From: Microglena sp. YARC
Taxonomy: Eukaryota; Chlorophyta; Chlorophyceae; Chlamydomonadales; Chlamydomonadaceae
Assembly (NCBI GenBank): GCA_022414725.1
Contig: CM039467.1
Location: 6,608,455-6,672,454 of the forward strand
Direction: 5' to 3'
DNA length: 64,000 nucleotides
The translations under genes and the position numbers were made by a program. Below the pieces are notes generated by a model. The model saw only the letters and a list, made by a program, of their open reading frames with translations, had not been told where the DNA came from and did no database searches. Below, piece after piece: positions 21,620 to 31,087 of this stretch. The first letter of the stretch is position 1. Every line of letters starts with the position of its first letter.

Positions 21620-21786
21620 CTCTTCAGGGGCGGTCCATCCAGCAGCCATCAGCTTGGCCAGGCTGGCCTTCTCAAGTGCGGCCTTGGCAGTGACAGCCTT
21701 AGAGGCGGCGATCTCCATCTGGCTGTCAGCCTTCATCTGAGCTGCCTTAGCCAGCTCTGCCATCTCCTTAGCACTCATGGGCGCTC
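21620..21786 (-). CDS. Exon of Ala/Lys-rich coiled-coil protein, possible start exon
   Basis: This minus-strand exon ends GAAGAG|GTGAGC. It contains an ATG at 21,778 followed by MSAKEMAELAKAAQMKADSQ and MEIAASKAVTAKAALEKASL. From that ATG to the donor is exactly 53 codons. It could be the translation start, but a CCCCAG acceptor eight bases upstream gives a frame (APM...) that joins in phase to the small exon at 22,962-22,916. An internal exon is therefore slightly preferred. The end is phase 0, matching the exon at 20,871. Confidence 0.72.
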
Positions 21787-22460
21787 CTGGGGATTTGGGA
21801 TTTGGGTTTTCTTGGGTGGGGGGGAGGGTTAAGATTAGTTTTTTTGAGGGGGTGGGTTGGGGTTGGGGGTAGGGGCTTGTTGGGTTGGGTTGTGTTGGGG
21901 GGTGGGTTGGGTTGGGGTTGGGTTGGGGGTGGGGTGAGGTGGGGGTGAGGTGGGGGAGGAGGAGGTTCGAAATGAGGAGGAAGGGGCTTCAAATGAGGAG
22001 AGATGAGAGAGGTGGGAGCCAGTGTAAAAGTGTACGAGGGTCAGCATGAGGCGAAAGGGGGCCCACTGTGACAGGTGGTGAGGTAGGAGGGGGGCCGCTG
22101 TGACATGTGGTGAGGGGGGCCACTGTGACAGGTGGTGAGGGAAGAGGGGGGGCCGCTGTGACAGGTGGTGAGGGGGGCCACTGTGACAGGTGCTGAGGGA
22201 GGAGGGGGGGCCGCTGTGACAGGTGTTGAGGGAGGAGGGGGGCCGCTGTGACAGGTGTTGAGGGAGGAGGAGGGCCACTGCGACAGGTGGTGAGGGAGGA
22301 GGGGGGCGCTGTGACAGGTGGTGAAGGAGGAGGGAGGCCGCTGTGACAGGTGGTGAGGGAGGATGGGGGCCACTGTGACAGGTGGTGAGGGAGGAGGGGG
22401 CGCACTGTGACAGGTCGCGAGGGAGGAGGGAGGGCACTGTGACAGGTGGTGAGGCTATTT
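21787..22460. repeat. GGTTGGGGT tract and GGTGGTGAGGG/CTGTGACA array
   Basis: 21,790-21,960 is a GGTTGGG-rich tract. 22,050-22,455 is about thirteen units of roughly 30-35 bp: GGGCCGCTGTGACAGGTGGTGAGGGAGGAG and shorter variants. The 21,960-22,050 segment (ending GTACGAGGGTCAGCATGAGG) recurs at about 23,225-23,305. Confidence 0.85.
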
Positions 22461-22499
22461 TTTTATGCTGGAGGTCATACACTATTGTGAATACATTTA

Positions 22500-22640
22500 C
22501 GGGTGGGGAGCGATCTCCTACCTCAACTGGACAAGCTACCATTGCGGTTGACAACGACCTGCAACGCCAAGAGCGACCGAAGGGAGGTCGAACCCCCGAC
22601 TCTTCATCCTCAAGCGATCTGGTCTACCACTAGACCATTG
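22500..22640 (-). repeat. tRNA-like (SINE-like) element, copy A
   Basis: On the minus strand this carries a D-arm/A-box-like GGTCTAGTGGTAGACC (22,621-22,636) and a T-arm/B-box GGGGGTTCGACC (about 22,585-22,597) at tRNA spacing. It then has a tail shared with the element at 31,088-31,238 (CTTGTCCAGTTGAGGTAGGA and GCTCCCCACCC). The anticodon stem does not pair and there is no acceptor stem, so it is not a functional tRNA gene. A tRNA-derived dispersed element is the better call. Confidence 0.6.
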
Positions 22641-22915
22641 TTTATCACTGAAAGGGGCTGACGTTGCATTAAAATCAGACACAAAGTGGTTGGACCCAAT
22701 GCAAACACACGGGCTGGCCCCCTCAACCCCACGCCTCTTAAGGCGTACTGTGTTTACATGTTGTATTGTTTTTTTATCAGACAAATGAGGAGTGGGAGAG
22801 AAAGGGTATAGACAAAAGGTAAAGAAAGACAGCTCATGTGAGGCACATCCACAAACAGCCAACTAGCTTAATTCCAAATTCTTCTGATCCTAATTCTTCT
22901 GTGCAGGAGACATAC

Positions 22916-22962
22916 CGGTTGATGAAAGCATCTTGGGTTGAGCTTGGGCACCAGGATCAGAT
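22916..22962 (-). CDS. Candidate small exon upstream of the coiled-coil exons
   Basis: This 47-bp segment lies between CACAATGCAG and CAACCG|GTATGT on the minus strand. In the frame that ends in phase 1 it reads SDPGAQAQPKMLSST and joins through a Gly codon to APMSAKEM of the next exon. Support is limited to splice-site quality and phase agreement. It may be an internal exon with the true start further upstream. Confidence 0.42.
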
Positions 22963-22974
22963 CTGCATTGTGTG

Positions 22975-23310
22975 AGAAGCGTTGTGTTGTGATGTGTTGT
23001 TGTGTTGTTGTGTTGTTGTGTTGTGTTGTGTTGTGTTGGCTAGGGTTGGGTAGGATAGGTTTGGTTTTGTTTGGTTTGGGTTGATTTGTGTTGTTTTTGG
23101 TTGGTTTTGTTTTGTTTGGTTTGGTTTGGTTTGGTTTGGTTTGGTTTGGATTGGTTTGGGTTGAGGCTGCTGGGATTGGGGTTGAGGTTGGGGTTGGGTT
23201 ACGGTTGGGGCTGGGTTGGGGAGGTGGTTGGTTCAAAAAGAGGAGAGGTGGCCCAAATTGAGTGAGGTGGGAGGCAGTGTAAAGGTGCACGAGGGTCAGC
23301 ATGAGAAGCA
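22975..23310. repeat. TTGTGTTG / TTGGTTTGG / GGTTGGGG degenerate tract
   Basis: Short-period tracts (GTTGT, TTTGG, GGTTGG) end with a segment, GTGTAAAGGTGCACGAGGGT, matching the one at about 22,018-22,048. On the minus strand it is CCAAA/CCCAA, a long pyrimidine-type tract before the acceptor at 22,963. Confidence 0.8.
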
Positions 23311-24600
23311 TAAGGTTTTTATAATTATTAGAATTACTTATTTTCATAAGATTAGGTGAGTGCCATCTGTTCGACTAGCTGATACAGTTTTTTGGTAGAC
23401 CGAAGGCCAGTGATTTTTTTCAAATCTGAAAGTTGGTTTTTTGTACCTTTATGGTTCTAGGCCTCCTCCAGGGACAGCGTTATAGTGCTTTTTGTAGCTT
23501 TTTGTAGCTTTTAAGGCCATTGAGGGCAAAAAAAACTGTTTTCCTAACTTTTTTTAAAGCGATAATTTCGCTAAAACGGGGTCAAAACTAGCGATCGCTA
23601 TATATAGCGGAAATAAAAATCCCTGCCGAAGGCGATTATGTTTACTGTGCAGCTGGACCGCCACTTGGGTGTGAAATACTGTTAACCAGATGCATGTTAA
23701 CCCAATATATTTTCACCAGATCTATGTGGATGATCAATGTACATGTATGTACAGATATATATCTGCCATACTTTTCAGCTACCAGCAACAGCTTCTAGGC
23801 AGCCCCATGAGTAAGCCACGGGACTAAGCTCCAAGGATTCAGCAGTTCTGAACAGCTGCTTGTGCCAGCTTCAAGGTGCATTAGGTTGCGTCAGGTTTGG
23901 CTGAATAGCCAGTCAGGGGAGCTGCATGGAAGCTGCTGCTCGTAGCTGAAAAAGAAAGCCATGGTATCTGCCTGCAATTAAATTGTGTCCCAGGAGTGGA
24001 ACTTGCAACACAGAAAGTACAGATGTGACTGTACAAGTGATATTTTCGTGTCTGTGTGCATTTGTGCGTGCCTGTGTATCTGTGTATGTGCGTGTGGGGC
24101 TGTCTGCCTGTGTCTGTATGTGTGTATGTCTTTATGTGTCTGTGTGTCTGTATGTGTCCGTATTTTTGTGTCAGTTTCTGTGTGTCTGTGCCTTGTCGTG
24201 GTGTTGCTACTGATGTTGCTGTTGTCGGTTATGTTGGTGTTGGTGCTGGTGATAGCGCTGCTGTTGCGCTTACTGGTGCAGCAGGTAGCCCTTGAACGCA
24301 TACTGAACCCAGAGTACTGCTACTGCTGCTGCTGCTGGTGTTCGACCGCCTGTGCTAGAGTTTGCGTTTGTGCAACTGCTAGTGCTTGGCAAAGGAGACA
24401 TTCATGTGAGTGCATGCATGTGAGTGCGCCCATACTTGCCTGGTTGCTTGGGGTTGTGTGCGTACCCCTCTCTCCTTGCGAGGGGGTAGGTGGGGCAGGG
24501 TGGGGTGGGGGGGCAAAAGCCAGGCCAATTGAGTCCATGGATGTTGAACTGACTGAATGGGTTTTAATTCGGAACCTGTTTAACGTCTCCTCCAGAGTTG
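23311..24600. other. Mostly unique sequence with a TGTGTCTG-rich segment
   Basis: No gene is supported. 24,050-24,190 is a degenerate TGTGTCTGTATG repeat, and 24,190-24,340 is GTTG- and CTGCTG-rich. A minus-strand frame at about 24,600-24,510 (TPTLEETLNRFRIKTH) looks protein-like but no convincing splice pair was found. Confidence 0.5.
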
Positions 24601-24670
24601 GGGTCACGATTGATAACTGCGGCTGTTCGAACCCGAAATTGTACCAACACCGAGAAGTATAAGTATAAAA

Positions 24671-24730
24671 TCGCCACCCCCATCATGGGGTGGCGATGGA
24701 AACCTAGGCATGGCAGTCCATCGCCACCCC
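24671..24730. other. Three-armed inverted repeat (alternative hairpins)
   Basis: TCGCCACCCC (24,671-24,680) pairs with GGGGTGGCGA (24,687-24,696) across a 6-nt loop. The same GGGGTGGCGATGGA (24,687-24,700) also pairs perfectly with TCCATCGCCACCCC (24,717-24,730) across a 16-nt loop. The two stems exclude each other. The function is unknown. Confidence 0.6.
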
Positions 24731-25153
24731 ATAGCAATCATAAATTTCGGAGCAACAACCACGGGATGTTTGCTGCAGCATGTGGAAAGCCTTTGGGAAG
24801 GCGAGGCGAGGATTTCCCCGGATAGCTGTCACAATGCGAAATTAGTACACGATGTAAATTGTCGGCATCGGAAAAGCAGCGATGGAAACCTAACGGGCCG
24901 CTTCTGGCACGTGGCTAGAACGGGCGCTCGCATCTAGATAGCACCAGAACATCCATCACCTGCGAGCGCTGAGCAGCATCGAGGATGGGGGGCACAGGCC
25001 CCTACCGAGGTCCGACTCCAGAAACTCTCTGCCAGCATCTACCAGGTCACGTCTGAAGTTGGCGATACCTTCTGAAGATAGCGCTAGATTTCCAATCGCA
25101 ATTATAGGAGCTGCACTGGCACTAGTAGGCTAAGTAGGTGCGGGGGCGATAAG

Positions 25154-25381
25154 CTAAGTTGCGAAGGTAACCGGGTGGGGGTAGGGGATGGACAGAGAGT
25201 GCCAGAGGCTGGGCAAAGGAGAGACAAGGCGCAAAAACATTTCCCGCACCGTGTCGTAGGAGATGCCCAGAGTCGATAGATTCGACAGCAGGATTGGAGG
25301 TTGCGCGACGTTCACCGATGTTGGCTGATCAGGAGGTTTTCCAAAGGTTACCTCGGAAGCAATCTGCTCGATGATTTGCAC
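25154..25381 (-). CDS. Candidate terminal exon, unrecognised
   Basis: A minus-strand frame beginning after an acceptor-like CTGTAG reads VQIIEQIASEVTFGKPPDQP followed by TSVNVAQPPILLSNLSTLGI, and stops at TAA near 25,154. The composition is ordinary and not repeat-derived, with normal use of Leu, Ser and Pro. No family was recognised, and the upstream partner exon could not be identified. Confidence 0.4.
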   Translation of the reverse strand: MQIIEQIASEVTFGKPPDQPTSVNVAQPPILLSNLSTLGISYDTVREMFLRLVSPLPSLWHSLSIPYPHPVTFAT

Positions 25382-25610
25382 CTACAGAGGTAGCACTATG
25401 ATCAATCCTGATGCGCAGATTGGACATCTGTCATCCAGATTAAAGCTGAAAACCGCAAAAGGCTCAGATGGGAAGCACTGTATCGCACCTAAAAACCGGC
25501 TGATTGCAAAGCTTTACAGGAACTGACTGAGCCTGCAAAAACGGAGCGGCCAATGCGAATAGTAGTGTGTCGGAACTTGTAGCGTAAACGATAAGGGCGA
25601 ATGGGGAGAG

Positions 25611-25874
25611 CTAACCAAAACAACAATGGGTAGAGCTAACCAAAACCCTGAGTGACCTGGTGGTGACCATAGTTGGTGCCACCGCGGATTCGGTCGACTC
25701 AGAATCCGAATTTTGAATACGGTAGCATTCATTATTAAAAAAACATCGCGTATGTATTACGAGTCGATCTACCCAAGCATGAATGGGAAACGCGACAGCT
25801 AAACCAAAGCGCAACCGCTCTGGTTGATCAGGCACTTGGTACAGCTTTCTTGCTGTAAAACCACGGGTATACAT
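25611..25874 (-). CDS. Small ORF, unrecognised
   Basis: An 87-codon frame with a true ATG at 25,874 starts MYTRGFTARKLYQVPDQPER and then LRFGLAVAFPIHAWVDRLVI. The first 60 codons look protein-like. The tail (VTTRSLRVLVSSTHCCFG) may be intron read-through after a possible donor. It begins about 50 bp from the GC-rich segment at 25,926-26,010, which could hold a promoter. No family was recognised. Confidence 0.35.
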   Translation of the reverse strand: MYTRGFTARKLYQVPDQPERLRFGLAVAFPIHAWVDRLVIHTRCFFNNECYRIQNSDSESTESAVAPTMVTTRSLRVLVSSTHCCFG

Positions 25875-25925
25875 CGGTTTCTTAATTTCTACACGCTAGC
25901 TTGTACATCGTCACGTGACTCGTAA

Positions 25926-26010
25926 ACGACCCCCGCCCCCGCGGAGGCGCGGGCCCGCCCCCCCTACCCGGCTACGTAGCTAGCCCCGGCTAGCCCCTGC
26001 CCCTCCCTGT
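25926..26010. promoter_or_regulatory. GC-rich, CpG-containing segment, possible promoter
   Basis: An 85-bp stretch of CCCCCGCCCCCGCGGAGGCG composition holds the palindromic pieces CCGCGG, CTACGTAG and GCTAGC. It lies between a minus-strand ORF and the plus-strand array, so a promoter or bidirectional promoter is possible. No TATA box or other diagnostic element was seen. Confidence 0.25.
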
Positions 26011-26039
26011 CCCTCTTGTGCCTAATGGGCAGTAATGTC

Positions 26040-27532
26040 TTCCAGTGCCAACCCTCGTGACACCAATTCCAAACCTCGTGTCCAATAGCACGCAGCACAA
26101 CATTTGGCTTAATTTACCATGTATATCCTCATCCTTCTAATTGACACCTTGCCTCACCCCATTCCATCCCTCCTTACCTACTGCCAACCCTCCTGACACC
26201 ACTACCCACCTTCCTGTCCAATAGCATGCAACACAACATTTGGTTTAATTTACCATTTCTAGCCTCATCCATCCAAGTGACATCTAGCCTCACCCCATTC
26301 CATCCCTCCTTACCTACTGCCAACCCTCCTGACACCACTACCAAGCTTCCTGTCCAATAGCTTGCAACACAACATTCGGTTTAATTTACCATTTCTAGCC
26401 TCATCCATCCAAGTGACATCTAGCCTCACCCCATTCCATCCCTCCTTACCTACTGCCGACCCTCCTGAAACCACTACCAACCTTCCTGTCCAATAGCTTG
26501 CAACACAACATTCGGTTCAATTTACCATTTATAGACTCATCCATCCAATTGAAATCTTGCCTCACCCCATTCCATTGCCTCATGCCAACAAATCAAATCA
26601 TGCCAACAATCAAATCATGCCAACACCCCTGAATCCACTTCCATTCCATCCTGTCCAACAGCATGCAACACAACATTCGGTTCAATTGACCATTTATAGC
26701 CTCATCCATCCAATTGAAATCTTGCCTCATGCCAACAAACAAATCATGCCAACACCCCTGAACCCACTTCCATTCCATCCTTCCAACAGCATGAAACACA
26801 AGATTTCAACTTGCTGGCAGCATCTGGTGGACTCAGAGCTCCTCTTTGACTTATAATGTCTACTAGCCTGCAAAGGAAGATGCCCCCCCCCCCACACACA
26901 CACACCCACACCCACTACCCACCTTCCTGTCCAACAGCATGCAACACAAGATTACCACATGCTGGCAGAAGCTGGAGGCATCCACTTGGGAACAAATGTA
27001 CCAGTACTAGCCTCATCCTTCCAATTGGCACCATGCCTCACCCGATGCCAACCCTCCTCAGCCCATCCCATACCATTCTTCCAACAGCATGCAACACAAG
27101 ATTACCACATGCTGGCAGAAGCTGGAGGCATCCACTTGGGAACAAATGTACCAGTACTAGCCTCATCCTTCCAATTGGCACCATGCCTCACCTGATGCCA
27201 ACCCTCCTCACCCCATCCCATACCATTCTTCCAACAGCATGCAACACAAGATTACCACATGCTGGCAGAAGCTGGAGGCATCCACTTGGGAACAAATGTA
27301 CCAGTACTAGCCTCATCCTTCCAATTGGCACCATGCCTCACCCGATGCCAACCCTCCTCACCCCATCCCATACCATTCTTCCAACAGCATGCAACACAAG
27401 ATTTGCACTTGCTGGTAGCTGCTGGTGGCGTCCACATAGAAATTTATCTACCATTGCCAGCCTCATCCTTCCAATTGTCACCATGCCTCACCCAATGCCA
27501 ACTCTCCTCACCCCATCCCACCCGTCCAACAG
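26040..27532 (+). repeat. Acceptor-side array of the 27,533 exon (about 135- and 150-bp units)
   Basis: Repeats carry the AACAG|CATGCAACACAAGATT acceptor and exon head. The distal four to five units (26,085-26,700) are about 135 bp and decayed (CAATAGCATGCAACACAACATT). The proximal units at 26,937, 27,087, 27,237 and 27,387 are exactly 150 bp apart and nearly identical, with GCTGGCAGAAGCTGGAGGCA exon-like sequence. The true exon follows at 27,533. A poly-C/CACACA segment at 26,884-26,910 separates the two groups. Confidence 0.9.
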
Positions 27533-27813
27533 CATGCAACACAAGATTACCACGTGCTGGCAGCAGCTGGTGGACTCAGAACTCCTGTCCGACGAGGAAA
27601 TTCTACAGACTTGTATGAAGCCAGGCTCTGATGTCATTGACATAGTGTGCAGTTCTTATGCTGAGCTGTGTGGGGCTGATCAGCAGCTTCCGGGCAGCTA
27701 CCTCCACCAGGACAAGCTTGCTACAGCCCTATACATGGCGATGCCGTTGGTATCGGAGCCATTGCGAGGAAAGGTGTTCTTTGTGCTTTGCAGTTTGGTC
27801 TCGGCTCCTCCAG
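27533..27813 (+). CDS. Exon of unrecognised helical protein
   Basis: This 281-bp plus-strand exon runs from CCGTCCAACAG to CCTCCAG|GTGGGT. It reads MQHKITTCWQQLVDSELLSD, then EEILQTCMKPGSDVIDIVCS, and later LHQDKLATALYMAMPLVSEP and GKVFFVLCSLVSAPP. It is rich in Leu, Cys and Asp/Glu and looks like HEAT- or armadillo-type helices, but no family was recognised. It needs a phase-2 donor upstream (not found) and ends in phase 1, which joins correctly to the exon at 29,730. Repeat arrays carry copies of its head upstream and its tail downstream. It is the clearest protein-like exon on the plus strand. Confidence 0.75.
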
Positions 27814-28620
27814 GTGGGTAGGTGGGTAAGTTGGTTGGTGGGTGGTCTCAGCTCCTCCAGGTGGGTAGGTGGGTAAGTTGGTTGGTGGGTAAGTTGGTGG
27901 GTGGGTGGTCTCAGCTCCTCCAGGTGGGTAGGTGGGTAGATGGGACAGTTGGTTGGTGGGTAAGTTGGTGGGTGGGTGGTCTCAGCTCCTCCAGGGGGGT
28001 AGCTGGGTAGGTGGGACAGTGGGTTGGTAGGGAAGTTGGTAGGTGGGTAAGTTGGTTGGTGGGCTGTCTCAGCTCCTCCAGGTGGGTAGGTGGGTACGTG
28101 GGAAAGTTAGTTGGTGGGTAGGTAGGTATGCGGGAAAGTTGGTTGGTGGGTAGGTGGATAGGGCGGTAGGGAGGATAGGTAGACAAGTTGGTTGGTGGGT
28201 AGGTGAGTAGGTGAGTAGGTGGAAAAGTTGGTTGGTGGGAAGTGGGGTAGGGGAGAAAGTTGGTTGGTGGTAGATAGGTAGGGGGGGTTGGTGGGTAGGG
28301 GGGTTGGTGGAAAAGTTGGTTGGTGGTCAGGGGGGTAGGTGGACAAGTGGGTTAGTGGGTAGGGGGCGGGGTAGATGGAAAATTCGGTTGGAGGGTAGGG
28401 GGGTAGGTGGACAAGTCGGTTGGTGGGTAGGCAGGTAAACGGGAAAGTTGGTTGGTGGGTAGGGGGGTAGGGGGGGTAGGTGGTCAGGTGAGTAGGTGGG
28501 TGGGATGAACAGTTGATTGTTGGGAAGGTGGACAGTTGGTGGGTTGGGGGGTAAGTAGGAAATTTGATTGGTGGGTAGGTGGGTAGGTGTGAAGGTGTTT
28601 GGGTTGGCAAGTTGGTTGCT
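27814..28620 (+). repeat. Donor-side array of the 27,813 exon, then GGTAGGTGGG filler
   Basis: GTCTCAGCTCCTCCAGGTGG (exon tail plus donor) recurs near 27,847, 27,909, 27,979 and 28,068. Between and beyond, GGTAGGTGGGTAAGTTGGTT units continue to about 28,600 and contain very many GTAAGT- or GTGGGT-type cryptic donors. Confidence 0.88.
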
Positions 28621-29729
28621 GAGAAGGCATCACCTTCATGTCCGCCTCTACATTTGCCTTAACCTGCAATTTAAAAATTAGCCATTTAAAGCAAAGCAAA
28701 TTTAAAATTTAAAATTCAAATTAATATCATAAGTGCAGATGCATTCTTTGCACATGCATTGCAGGAATGGAAACACTGAACGAGATGCGCATGACAAGCC
28801 CCATTCCTCCCAGGCAGCATCCGCCTTAACAGTAAGGGATAGGTGAAGGGTCAAATCAGTTGAAGACCAATAGCTATCAATCAAAATAACTACATAAAAA
28901 ATTGCAACAATTTCAAAATTCCCAAATATTGATTTTAAAAATTGCACCACCTGCACTCTCCCCTCCTTTGGTACCCTCCTCCTCTGTTGCCTCTTAATTG
29001 GGTCCATTCAAATTCAAATTCAAATTCAAATTCAAATTCAAATTCAAATTCAAATTTTAATCCCTATCATCTGTGAAGATGCATTCGTTCTCCACGCATT
29101 ACAGAAATGGAACCTCTGGATGAGATGCGCATGACGAGCCCTACCACCCTCCGCCCACGCATTGCAGAAATGCGCATGACGAGCCCCTACCATCCTCCAC
29201 CCATGCCCATTCTTTGGCCACGCATTGCAGAAATGGAACTGCTGAATGAGATGCGTATGACGAGCCCTACCATCCTCCGCCCACGCATTGCAGAAATGCG
29301 CATAAGTCCCTACCATCCTCCACCCACGCCCATTCTTTGCCCACGCATTGCAGAAATGGAACCTCTGAATGAGATGCGCATGACCAGCCCCTACCATCCT
29401 CCGCCCCCCTCCTCTACCACCAAGTTATGACCTGCCCCTGCACCCTCCCTCTCTTCAATAGCCTCCTCCTTTGTTGCCTCTTAATTGGGTGCATTCAACT
29501 TCAAGTTCAAATTCAAATTCAAATTCAAATTTAAATTCAAATTCAAATTCAAATTCATATTCCTATCAACTGTGAAGACACATTCTTTCCCAACGCATTG
29601 CAGAAATGGAACCTCTGGATGAGATGCGCATGACGAGCCCTACCATCCTCCGCCCACGTATTGCATATAAGCGCATGACGAGCATCGACTGTCCTCCACC
29701 CACACCCATTATTTGCCCACACATTGCAG
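28621..29729 (+). repeat. Acceptor-side array of the 29,730 exon with (ATTCAA)n tracts
   Basis: Copies of GCATTGCAG|AAATGGAACC with GAGATGCGCATGACGAGCCC occur near 28,762, 29,103, 29,164, 29,226, 29,287, 29,348, 29,601 and 29,662, many about 61 bp apart. Some are shortened to GCAGAAATGCGCATGA. Perfect CAAATT/ATTCAA hexamer tracts lie at 29,008-29,056 and about 29,500-29,560, and a related one at 28,695-28,725. Confidence 0.85.
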
Positions 29730-29930
29730 AAATGGAACCTCTGAATGAGATGCGCATGACCAGCCCCTACCACCCTACGCCCCTCCCCTCTACTGCCTCT
29801 GCCTCTGCGACTGCCAAGGACCCACTTAAAAATTCCACCACCCTATCTGCCAGAAATGATGAGCATGATATGAATCATGCGGATGGCAGCAATTCCTCTT
29901 CCTCTGCCGAAGTCTCTGCCAGTAGAGCTG
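29730..29930 (+). CDS. Exon of Ser-rich protein, unrecognised
   Basis: This 201-bp exon has acceptor CACATTGCAG and donor AGAGCTG|GTAAGT. It completes a Glu codon from the 27,813 exon, then reads MEPLNEMRMTSPYHPTPLPS and continues low-complexity through ASASATAKDPLKNSTTLSAR to NDEHDMNHADGSNSSSSAEV. Both ends are phase 1. Its last ~27 codons (from ARNDEH) are the founder or a homologue of the 84-bp exons that follow. Probably a disordered Ser/Thr/Pro region. Confidence 0.65.
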
Positions 29931-29969
29931 GTAAGTAGGTGGGCAAGTGACGTGTGGGTGTTACTGCAG

Positions 29970-30422
29970 GGGGTAACCTGGCCAGAAATGACGAGCATGA
30001 TGCGGATGGTAGCAATGCCTCTTCCTCTGCCAAAGTCTCTGCCAGTAGAGCTGGTAAGAAGGTGGGCAAGTGACGTGTGGGTGTTACTACAGGGGGTAAC
30101 CTGGCCAGAAATGACGAGCATGATGCGGATGGTAGCAATGCCTCTTCCTCTGCCAAAGTCTCTGCCAGTATAGCTGGTAAGGAGGTGGGCAAGTGACGTG
30201 TGGGTGTTACTGCAGGGGGTAACCTGGCCAGAAATGATGAGCATGATGCGGATGGTAGCAATACCTCTTCCTCTGCCAAAGTCTCTGCCAGTAGAGCTGG
30301 TAAGTAGGTGGGCAAGTGACGTGTGGGTGTTACTACAGGGGGTAACCTGGCCAGAAATGATGAGCATGATGCGGATGGTAGCAATACCTCTTCCTCTGAT
30401 GAAGTCTCTGCCAGTAGAGCTG
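29970..30422 (+). CDS. Four tandem 84-bp exons with 39-nt introns
   Basis: Exons at 29,970-30,053, 30,093-30,176, 30,216-30,299 and 30,339-30,422 are near-identical. They encode GNLARNDEHDADGSNASSSA followed by KVSASRAG, 28 codons each. They are separated by 39-nt introns (GTAAGTAGGTGGGCAAGTGA type to TTACTGCAG) that hold in-frame stops (TAG or TGA). All are phase 1 at both ends, so any number can be included without a frame change. The period is exactly 123 bp. 39 nt is very short for an intron, so retention or skipping of blocks is possible. The alternative is a non-coding donor-and-acceptor array. Confidence 0.55.
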
Positions 30423-30461
30423 GTAAGTAGGTGGGCAAGTGACGTGTGGGTGTTACTGCAG

Positions 30462-30628
30462 GGGGTAGCCTGGCCAGATATTCGAGGAGATCCAGGCCAG
30501 GTCAGCTCCTAGGGGGCCTGGGCCACCCCACAAGAGCCCACCCAGGAGGATGTACACCCCACAAGAGCCCACCCCGGAGTATGTACAGGAAAGCCAAGAC
30601 GAACATCAGGGAAAAAATGAGAATTTGA
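30462..30628 (+). CDS. Candidate terminal exon after the 84-bp array
   Basis: The fifth unit of the array begins as the others (GSLAR) but diverges after 15 bases into a basic frame, YSRRSRPGQLLGGLGHPTRA, ending SMYRKAKTNIREKMRI and TGA at 30,626-30,628. It may be a true C-terminus, or an alternative read-through end if the transcript normally splices on to 35,679. Confidence 0.42.
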
Positions 30629-30754
30629 ACATCCAAGAATTGTCAAAATGACCTCTAAGGACGTGCCCAGTGGGATTAAGGGAGCCAGATTGTAAGTATG
30701 CGCTGCTCAAGCCAACATTGCATCTAGACACCAGTTACCGTGCCGGTCAAAGAC

Positions 30755-30845
30755 CCTCCAGACGGACCCAAGCGCACTCAAGGGGATTCGAACCCCGCAC
30801 CTGTCTCGATATTTCCCCTTCGCTCTACCACAGCCATTCGGTTCT
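30755..30845 (-). repeat. tRNA-like fragment, unrelated to the other two copies
   Basis: On the minus strand GGCTGTGGTAGAGC (A-box-like, about 30,821-30,834) is followed at tRNA spacing by GCGGGGTTCGAATCCCC (B box and T arm, about 30,782-30,798). The anticodon arm does not pair and no acceptor stem was found. Called tRNA-derived or pseudo-tRNA. Confidence 0.45.
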
Positions 30846-31087
30846 GATCGGTGATAACATCAGGGTGTACAGGACAAATAACAACATAATTGAAATTGAA
30901 ATTGTTACATCCGTGTAATACCGTTACTCACAGGACGTGAAGTTAAGGACACCATAGCGTAAGCCGGAGCTAGGTATAGTCACCGTAGGGCCACCTCAGT
31001 AAAAAGAATTGCCACCGATGCCTGACCGGCAGGCACCCTACTAACAACACATGTTGTATGGCATGAAACAACAACCATGATAACACA

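Noticed and set aside
21078..21740. Tyr/Cys/Met- and Ile/His/Thr-rich ORFs
   Set aside because: Produced by the CATA tetranucleotide, which is stop-free in several frames.
28620..28830. Minus-strand mini-exons VKANVEADMK (28,663) and TVKADAAWEE (about 28,820)
   Set aside because: They resemble the Ala/Lys gene in style, but they lie within the acceptor-side array of a plus-strand exon and no complete splice pair or phase chain could be shown.
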